In this document: piece by piece, positions 26,354-30,818 of the stretch
How positions within the stretch are numbered: position 1 is the first letter of the stretch
How the letters are laid out: every line of letters starts with the position of its first letter
Source: an uncultured Mailhella sp.
GTDB taxonomy: Bacteria; Desulfobacterota; Desulfovibrionia; Desulfovibrionales; Desulfovibrionaceae
NCBI RefSeq assembly: GCF_905187505.1
Contig: NZ_CAJJIC010000017.1
Span: 1-30,818, forward strand
DNA length: 30,818 nt
Direction of reading: 5' to 3'
Position numbers and translations under genes: made by a program
The notes under the pieces: model-generated
What the model saw: only the letters and a program-made list of their open reading frames with translations
The model's database searches: none
What the model was told of the DNA's origin: nothing

Positions 26354-26778
26354 GCCCTCAGTCTCCTTTCTTCCGGCTGGTCCAGAAAGCTTTCGAGAAT
26401 GAGCACGGCAGCCTGCTGATCCACCACTTTCTTCACTTCACGAAAGCCCATGCCTAAGTCGTAGAGTTCGTGTTCCGCAGCTGCACTGCTCAGAACTTCG
26501 TTCATCCAGTACACGGGCAGCGTCGTGCGACGCTTCAGTGACTCCACGAAATGGCGTACCTGCACGGTGGTGAGGCATTCCGTTCCGTCGGTGTACAGAG
26601 GAAGGCCGACCACTATGGCGTCTGCCTGTTCCTTGTCCAGAAGTTCCATGAGCTGGGCGAAAAAGGCGGCCTTGGTTTCCCTTTTCAGGGTGCATCGGGG
26701 GAAGGCAAAGGCGCCGTCCATGTCCGAAACGGCAATGCCCACTCGCTTGAGCCCGTAGTCTATGGCAAGATATTTCAT
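26350..26778 (-). CDS. ruvX: Holliday junction resolvase-like YqgF/RuvX
   Basis: A 142-residue RNase H-fold protein of the YqgF family, linked to 16S rRNA 5'-end maturation and originally proposed as a Holliday junction resolvase. The first catalytic Asp is in LAIDYGLKRVGIAVSD, a central Glu in WMNEVLSS, and the last Asp in VVDQQAAVLILESFLD. It starts 4 bases after the pgpA stop with no visible Shine-Dalgarno, so it is probably translated by coupling. It overlaps mltG by 4 bases. The ruvX-mltG neighbourhood is common. Confidence 0.92.
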   Translation of the reverse strand: MKYLAIDYGLKRVGIAVSDMDGAFAFPRCTLKRETKAAFFAQLMELLDKEQADAIVVGLPLYTDGTECLTTVQVRHFVESLKRRTTLPVYWMNEVLSSAAAEHELYDLGMGFREVKKVVDQQAAVLILESFLDQPEERRLRA

Positions 26779-26782
26779 GCTG

Positions 26783-27298
26783 TTATAGAGTCAGAGTGCC
26801 GGGAAAGACAAGGTTGATGATCACCATGACCACGCTGGTGCATAAAAGAGCCCATACACCGGCCAGAACATCATCGATCATGATGCCCCATCCCGCAGGC
26901 AGCCAGCTTTCCGAGGCGTGCACGGGCCACGGCTTCAGAATGTCGAAAAAGCGGAAGAAGAGAAACGGAACAAGGAGAAAGGCCGCGTCCTTCCAGCCGG
27001 AGGCGGACGAAAGGCTGCCGAGGCAGAGCATGGTCACCCACTGTCCGACAAGCTCGTCGATGACCACGCAGCCCGGATCCTGACGATTCAGCAGAATTTC
27101 CGCACGGGATGCGGCAAAGCCGCCGAGAATGAAGAGCACCAGCAGAAATACGAGACGCCACGGCAGGGAGAGGGGAAGATAGAGGAAGGGGGCAAGAAGC
27201 GTCGCGAAAAAGGCTCCTGCCGTCCCCGGAGCCTTTGGCGCAAGTCCCGCGGGGCCGAGACGACAGAAGTGCAGAACAATGGTATCGAAGGAGGTCAT
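26783..27298 (-). CDS. pgpA: Phosphatidylglycerophosphatase A
   Basis: Dephosphorylates phosphatidylglycerol phosphate to phosphatidylglycerol in the inner membrane. It has 171 residues. Signatures are APGTAGAF near the N-terminus, DPGCVVIDELVGQW (metal-binding acidic motif), FRFFDILKPWPV and the C-terminal GIMIDDVLAG. About four hydrophobic helices are visible. GGAG lies 5 bases before the ATG, and a promoter lies 30-60 bases upstream. It is the first gene of pgpA-ruvX-mltG-miniprotein. Confidence 0.95.
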   Translation of the reverse strand: MTSFDTIVLHFCRLGPAGLAPKAPGTAGAFFATLLAPFLYLPLSLPWRLVFLLVLFILGGFAASRAEILLNRQDPGCVVIDELVGQWVTMLCLGSLSSASGWKDAAFLLVPFLFFRFFDILKPWPVHASESWLPAGWGIMIDDVLAGVWALLCTSVVMVIINLVFPGTLTL

Positions 27299-27328
27299 GA
27301 AAACTCCAGCAGGTCAAAAGTTTGCCTC

Positions 27329-27357
27329 AGGATAGGAGCTCCCGTCATTCTTGGCAA
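27329..27357 (-). promoter_or_regulatory. Sigma-70 promoter of the pgpA operon
   Basis: On the minus strand, TTGCCA (27352-27357), 17 bases, TATCCT (27329-27334). The transcription start is about 25 bases before the pgpA ATG. Confidence 0.75.
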
Positions 27358-27369
27358 GGGGAGGAGAAG

Positions 27370-27383
27370 CCGTCTGCAGACGG
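27370..27383. promoter_or_regulatory. 14-bp perfect palindrome between divergent promoters
   Basis: CCGTCTGCAGACGG is a perfect dyad, 13 bases upstream of the pgpA -35 box and about 50 upstream of the tRNA promoter. It has the size and position of an activator or repressor site, but no regulator is identified. Confidence 0.3.
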
Positions 27384-27431
27384 GAAGAGCATGGAGCATG
27401 CGGAATGGTATTTGCCCCTCAACCTTTTCTC

Positions 27432-27460
27432 TTGTCATCCCTTGCCGGTGCTGGTACGAA
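27432..27460 (+). promoter_or_regulatory. Promoter of tRNA-Leu
   Basis: TTGTCA (27432-27437), 17 bases, TACGAA (27455-27460). The predicted start (about 27467) is almost at the mature 5' end of the tRNA, giving a very short leader. Confidence 0.55.
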
Positions 27461-27468
27461 AGAAGGGT

Positions 27469-27555
27469 GCCCGGGTGGCGAAACTGGTATACGCAAGGGA
27501 CTTAAAATCCCTCGTCCGCAAGGACTTGCGGGTTCAAGCCCCGCACCGGGTACCA
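27469..27555 (+). tRNA. tRNA-Leu (anticodon UAA)
   Basis: An 87-base class II tRNA. The acceptor stem starts GCCCGGG. The D arm has GCGAAACTGGTATACGC. The anticodon stem AGGGA/TCCCT encloses CTTAAAA, so the anticodon is TAA (27503-27505). A variable arm, the T arm (GCGGG TTCAAGC CCCGC) and an encoded 3' CCA follow. The acceptor has a G-T pair at 1-72 and a G-A mismatch at 7-66, the rest being paired. It reads UUA codons. It is an isolated gene with its own terminator. Confidence 0.96.
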
Positions 27556-27577
27556 CTTTGCATATGTTCAGAAGCAT

Positions 27578-27603
27578 GGCCGTGTTTTTACACGGCCTTT
27601 TTT
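27578..27603 (+). terminator. Intrinsic terminator of tRNA-Leu
   Basis: GGCCGTGT (27578-27585), TTTT loop, ACACGGCC (27590-27597), six T (27598-27603). Confidence 0.95.
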
Positions 27604-27921
27604 GTTGCTGAAAAAATTCAGAAAGTCCGTCTGTGCCGCGAACTATGCCGCATCCTGAGCCTCGCGGCGGCCGGAGAAGGTCGCTCGGGGAGGCTTTTGC
27701 CGGAACTTTTTCAGACGGCTTTGCGGGGAAGCGTGTGCACACCCGGCGAAGGGCGGGACCGGAGGACTGTTCCGGTCAGGTCGTCCCGTATGCGGCGATT
27801 TTTTCTTTTGTTTTCACGGGAGGAGTCCAGACCCGACTGAATGCCGAAGCATGTGCGGATGAAGAACCTGCTCTGTTCTTTCGGCATGACCGTGGAAAAA
27901 GCGCAGACTGAAAAGAAGGAG
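27604..27921. other. Gene-free stretch downstream of tRNA-Leu
   Basis: About 320 bases lie between the tRNA terminator and the convergent UPF0210 gene. No credible gene is visible. It contains an inverted repeat GACCGGA/TCCGGTC (near 27759-27780) and ATGCCGAA/TTCGGCAT (near 27840-27888), both without T-tails. Confidence 0.5.
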
Positions 27922-27948
27922 GGAGGAAAACAAACCTTGTTTTCCTCC
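27922..27948 (-). terminator. Terminator after the UPF0210 gene
   Basis: A perfect 12-bp stem (27922-27933 with 27937-27948) with a 3-base loop, extended by further pairing. On the minus strand it runs into CTCCTTTTC. It lies 29 bases past the stop at 27977. Confidence 0.8.
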
Positions 27949-27976
27949 CCTTTTCTTCAGTGAACGGCGGACGGGA

Positions 27977-29347
27977 TCAGTTCTTCAGGCTGTGGATGGG
28001 CGCGGGAATGCGTCCGCCGAGATTGATGAAGGCGGAGGCGTCGCCGGTGTTCACGGGAATGATCTTGGCCTGACCGAGCAGACCGCCGAAGATGGCGGTT
28101 TCGCCCACGCCCTTGCCGGGAACGGGAATGACGCGCACGGCGGTGGTCTTGGTGTTGATCATGCCGATGGCCATTTCGTCGGCAATGAGGCCGGAAATGG
28201 TGGTCGCCGGAGTGTCGCCGGGAATGGCGATCATGTCGAGGCCCACGGAGCAGACGCTGGTCATGGCTTCGAGCTTCTCCATGGTGAGGGATCCGCAGTT
28301 GGCAGCAGCTTCGATGCTCGAGTCTTCGGAAACGGGAATGAATGCGCCGGAGAGACCGCCCACATGGGAGGAAGCGAACACACCGCCCTTCTTTACGGCG
28401 TCGTTGAGCATGGCGAGCACGGCGGTGGAGCCGGGAGCACCGATGGAGGAGAGGCCCACGCTCTGGAATATTTCACCCACGGAGTCGCCCACGGCAGGCG
28501 TGGGGGCGAGGGAGAGGTCGGCCACGCCGAAGGGAATGTTCATGCGTCCAGCCACTTCCTTGCCGATGAGTTCACCTACGCGGGTTACCTTGTAGGCCGT
28601 GGACTTGATGACTTCGGCCACGTCGCTGAGCGTAAGATTTTCATGGGTTTCCTTGGCTCGGTCGATGGCCTTTTTCACCACGCCGGGACCGGAGACGCCC
28701 ACGTTGATGACCACGTCGGGCTCGCCGATGCCGAGATAGGCGCCGGCCATGAAGGGCACGTCCTGCGGAATGTTGGCGAACACCACGAGCTTGGCGCAGC
28801 CTATGCCGTCGCGATCTTTGGTGGCGTCGGCCACCTTGACGATCTGGCGGCCCATGAGAGCCACGGCGTCCATGTTGATGCCGGCCTTGGAGGAAGCCAC
28901 GTTGATGGAGGAACAGATGCGGTCGGTGGTGGCGAGCGCTTCGGGCAGGGAGTCGATGAGCGCGCGGTCACCGGGGGTCATGCCCTTTTCGACCAGGGCG
29001 CCGAAACCTCCGAGAAAGTCGACGCCCGCCTCCTTGGCGGCTTCGTCAAGCATCTGGCAGGCGCGCACCATCTGGTCGGCGTTGAAGCCTGCGCCGACGA
29101 CGGCCATGGGACTGATGCTGATGCGCTTGTTCACCACGGGAATGCCGTATCGTGCGCCCACTTCGTTGCAGTGTTCCACCAGGTGGGCGGCATATTTGGC
29201 TATTTTGGCGCGTACCTTGTAGGAGAACACGTCGAAGTCGTGGCTGACGCAGTCGAAGAGGCTGATGCCGAGGGTGACGGTGCGAACATCGAGATGTTCG
29301 TTGCGGAGCATGTTGATAGTGCTGAGCACTTCGCGTTCAGTAAGCAT
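27977..29347 (-). CDS. UPF0210 (DUF711/PFL-type) family protein
   Basis: A 456-residue protein of a widespread, structurally PFL/RNR-like family without a settled function. The sequence is colinear with the family from MLTEREVLSTINML to the end. Gly/Ala-rich segments stand out: SPMAVVGAGFN, DVVINVGVSGPGVV, SLAPTPAVGDSVGEIF and GGVFASSHVGGLSGAFIPVSED. It starts 21 bases after the stop of the double-ACT gene, the partner that accompanies UPF0210 in many genomes, so the pair forms an operon. A glycyl-radical reaction is not supported, since no RVxGY-like loop is visible. Confidence 0.9.
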   Translation of the reverse strand: MLTEREVLSTINMLRNEHLDVRTVTLGISLFDCVSHDFDVFSYKVRAKIAKYAAHLVEHCNEVGARYGIPVVNKRISISPMAVVGAGFNADQMVRACQMLDEAAKEAGVDFLGGFGALVEKGMTPGDRALIDSLPEALATTDRICSSINVASSKAGINMDAVALMGRQIVKVADATKDRDGIGCAKLVVFANIPQDVPFMAGAYLGIGEPDVVINVGVSGPGVVKKAIDRAKETHENLTLSDVAEVIKSTAYKVTRVGELIGKEVAGRMNIPFGVADLSLAPTPAVGDSVGEIFQSVGLSSIGAPGSTAVLAMLNDAVKKGGVFASSHVGGLSGAFIPVSEDSSIEAAANCGSLTMEKLEAMTSVCSVGLDMIAIPGDTPATTISGLIADEMAIGMINTKTTAVRVIPVPGKGVGETAIFGGLLGQAKIIPVNTGDASAFINLGGRIPAPIHSLKN

Positions 29348-29368
29348 GGGGCAGACCTGTGATGCGGG

Positions 29369-29932
29369 TTAGACGATGGGTACGCGATGGATGGCTTCGA
29401 AGATGTTTTCGTGCTGGATGCTTATGGCAAGCCCCACGCTGCGGGCTTTGGCCTGAAGCATCTGACGGAAGGCGTTGCGATTGATGGAAAGAGGCAGAGC
29501 GACTTCAAAGACCAGCACGCATTCGTTGCTGTCCTCATCCATGCGGATGGCCTTGAGGTTTTCGATGTTCACCTTCTGTTCGGCAAAAACGCCGGAGATC
29601 ATGGCGATGATTTCCGGCCGGTCGGAACCGTTGACCGTGACGACGAAGGGTTCAGTCTCTTCGGAACTCGAGAAGGTGTCCGTTTCAAAGGTGCGCGCCG
29701 CAACGGTGAGATCCATGTGACGGGCTTCGAGGTTGAGACTGACCACGCGCTGAATGTCCTCCTCGGTGACGTCTTCCGGGGCGGATACGATGAATATGGA
29801 TGCGAACTGACCCTTCAGAATGGTCTGGCTCAATTCCTCAATGTTGCATTTTTCCTTGGACAGGGCGCTGGCAATGGCATAGACCACGCCGGGACAGTCG
29901 CGTCCGATGACAGAAATGACAATGTGATTCAC
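29369..29932 (-). CDS. Double ACT-domain protein (GcvR/UPF0237-like)
   Basis: A 187-residue protein made of two ACT domains, about residues 4-75 (VISVIGRDCPGVVYAIASAL) and 93-175 (VTVNGSDRPEIIAMISGVFA). ACT pairs bind amino acids and act as allosteric or regulatory modules; GcvR is the best-known relative. I chose the GTG at 29932 because GAGG lies 5 bases before it and the first ACT strand begins there. The ATG at 30037 falls inside the -35 box of a good promoter, so that longer form is unlikely. It is co-transcribed with the UPF0210 gene and probably senses a ligand for it; the ligand is unknown. Confidence 0.87.
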   Translation of the reverse strand: MNHIVISVIGRDCPGVVYAIASALSKEKCNIEELSQTILKGQFASIFIVSAPEDVTEEDIQRVVSLNLEARHMDLTVAARTFETDTFSSSEETEPFVVTVNGSDRPEIIAMISGVFAEQKVNIENLKAIRMDEDSNECVLVFEVALPLSINRNAFRQMLQAKARSVGLAISIQHENIFEAIHRVPIV

Positions 29933-30007
29933 GGTCGCCTCGATGCAAAGAGGGTTGGGGCCCGGTGCGGAAAGCCGTGCGGGGCCATGATCTCGGGAAA
30001 TGCGAAA

Positions 30008-30037
30008 AGGATAGACGGGAACGAGGAGAACCGTCAA
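30008..30037 (-). promoter_or_regulatory. Sigma-70 promoter of the ACT-UPF0210 operon
   Basis: On the minus strand, TTGACG (30032-30037), 18 bases, TATCCT (30008-30013). It lies only about 25 bases from the start of the AT-rich island. Confidence 0.7.
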
Positions 30038-30059
30038 GCGATGTTTGGACTTCCGCGCT

Positions 30060-30818
30060 TTTTCAAAGATGTCAAAAAATAAAGATGGGGAGGCTAAGAA
30101 TATACCAATAATTATAGTGTTATTAATATATTATATTTCTGGAACACCAAGAGATTTTAAAATAATTAAATGTGCCGTCATAATATTCTTGTTTGCGTGT
30201 AATATCGTTATTATTACCCTTAGGTATGAATATAACTAAACCTTGACGAGCGCGAGTAAGAAGTACTCTATAGGCATTTTTTAAGTATCGTCTTTTTTCT
30301 ATAGAGTGGATATTGTTCCATTTTGATCCTTTAAAAGTATAATATTCCCATTCTCCATTACAAAAACGATAATCAGCATCCCATGCTATAAGTGCATAGT
30401 CAAGTTCTAGCCCTTGAATATCAAATTCGGTAACAACATCTTCGAGCATATAGCTAGAACGAACATCATATTTATCATTAAGAAACCAGTTTTCAATAGA
30501 TATAGTATTTTTTACAAATATGCCATCAGCCTTGAGTCGTAATCCTCCACTACTTGCAAGAAGTCCATAGCGTGTTGTTCCTTGGCATTGATTTTTTATC
30601 CAATCCTTTGCACGGCTTAAATCTCTAGTTAATACTATAGGGTAACTATTTTTTATATATAAGTTATAGATCTTGCGTGCTTCATTGATTTTGATATCAA
30701 GTATATATTTTATAAAATTTGATAAATATGGGCTTCTAAATGAACGTATTGATGTGTTGAGATGTAAATTTTCTTTTTTAAATATATTTAAATTAGATAT
30801 TATATCATTCCATGAACG
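30060..30818. other. AT-rich segment, left edge of a probable acquired island
   Basis: From about 30060 the base composition switches abruptly from GC-rich to strongly AT-rich. Codon use in the gene inside (many ATA, TTA, AAT, AGA) is unlike every other gene in the window. No integrase, insertion sequence or direct repeat can be seen because the window ends. Confidence 0.8.
30123..30818 (-). CDS. DUF2075-type SF1 helicase/ATPase, C-terminal part (5' end outside window)
   Basis: The frame is open from the right edge of the window to a TAA at 30123, giving 231 residues of the C-terminus. I recognise the second helicase half of DUF2075 (COG3410-like) proteins. RSFRSPYLSNFIKYIL comes first, then the motif IV-like YPIVLTRDLSRAKDWI, the motif V-like TEFDIQGLELDYALIAWD, and motif VI AYRVLLTRARQGLVIFIPKG, with an arginine-finger candidate in LTRAR. 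The Walker A and B motifs must lie upstream, outside the window. Such proteins occur in defence islands, restriction systems and mobile elements. Codon use is AT-rich, unlike the neighbours, which suggests transfer. The C-terminal 12 residues look unconserved. Confidence 0.75.
   Translation of the reverse strand, partial: RSWNDIISNLNIFKKENLHLNTSIRSFRSPYLSNFIKYILDIKINEARKIYNLYIKNSYPIVLTRDLSRAKDWIKNQCQGTTRYGLLASSGGLRLKADGIFVKNTISIENWFLNDKYDVRSSYMLEDVVTEFDIQGLELDYALIAWDADYRFCNGEWEYYTFKGSKWNNIHSIEKRRYLKNAYRVLLTRARQGLVIFIPKGNNNDITRKQEYYDGTFNYFKISWCSRNIIY

Noticed and set aside
27419..27742. Minus-strand frame of 107 residues across tRNA-Leu, containing GAGLEPASPCGRGILSPL
   Set aside because: This is the well-known artefact produced by translating the antisense of a tRNA-Leu gene; the tRNA explains the sequence.
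27992..29362. Plus-strand frame of 456 residues opposite UPF0210
   Set aside because: His/Gly/Ala-rich mirror of the UPF0210 gene, with no domain and no ribosome site.
30045..30239. Plus-strand frame of 64 residues with a hydrophobic centre across the island boundary
   Set aside because: It spans the composition break and is antisense to the DUF2075 gene; no ribosome site, and hydrophobicity comes from AT-rich codons.

Overview
The window is GC-rich, densely coded bacterial chromosome that changes sharply to AT-rich sequence in the last ~750 bases. It looks like a deltaproteobacterial anaerobe of the Desulfovibrionaceae type. The reasons are an ArsR-methyltransferase (SahR-type) regulator next to ahcY, lone hypF and selB genes (NiFe hydrogenase maturation and selenocysteine use), the psd/pssA phospholipid pair, a sigma-54 promoter, and protein sequences of that style. 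The lineage is an inference; no rRNA gene is present.

Layout. 1-941: 3' part of a two-TM protein of unknown function. 1227-6615 (minus): rpmH-rnpA-yidD-yidC-jag, the classical ribosomal L34 / RNase P / membrane insertase cluster, read from a strong promoter at 6651-6679. It is closed by a terminator after jag and followed by psd-pssA, which make phosphatidylethanolamine. 6916-7782 (plus): a pyridoxal-kinase-like gene, convergent with ahcY across a large hairpin. 7896-10291 (minus): sahR-like regulator plus ahcY, one operon with a clear sigma-70 promoter. 10723-13185 (minus): hypF. 13475-16046 (plus): acyl-CoA synthetase overlapping an RlmM-like rRNA methyltransferase. 16233-16508 (plus): HU-family DNA-binding protein with a strong terminator.

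16567-17306 has no convincing gene but holds a near-perfect sigma-54 promoter facing a terminator about 400 bases away, so it may encode a small RNA. 17307-18674 (minus): MATE transporter. 19223-21004 (minus): ffh-rpsP, cut off by a terminator where other bacteria continue into rimM-trmD-rplS. 21191-24773 (plus): selB, a DEDDh exonuclease and a zinc-ribbon/Yip1-like membrane protein. 25041-27298 (minus): pgpA-ruvX-mltG plus a 31-residue membrane miniprotein. 27469-27555 (plus): tRNA-Leu(UAA). 27977-29932 (minus): a double ACT-domain protein followed by a UPF0210 (DUF711/PFL-type) protein.

30123-30818 (minus): the C-terminal 231 residues of a DUF2075-type superfamily-1 helicase in very AT-rich DNA, running off the window. 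This is the edge of what looks like an acquired island, possibly a defence or mobile region. The rest of the window is largely housekeeping. The best leads for something new are this island edge, the orphan sigma-54 promoter and the miniprotein.
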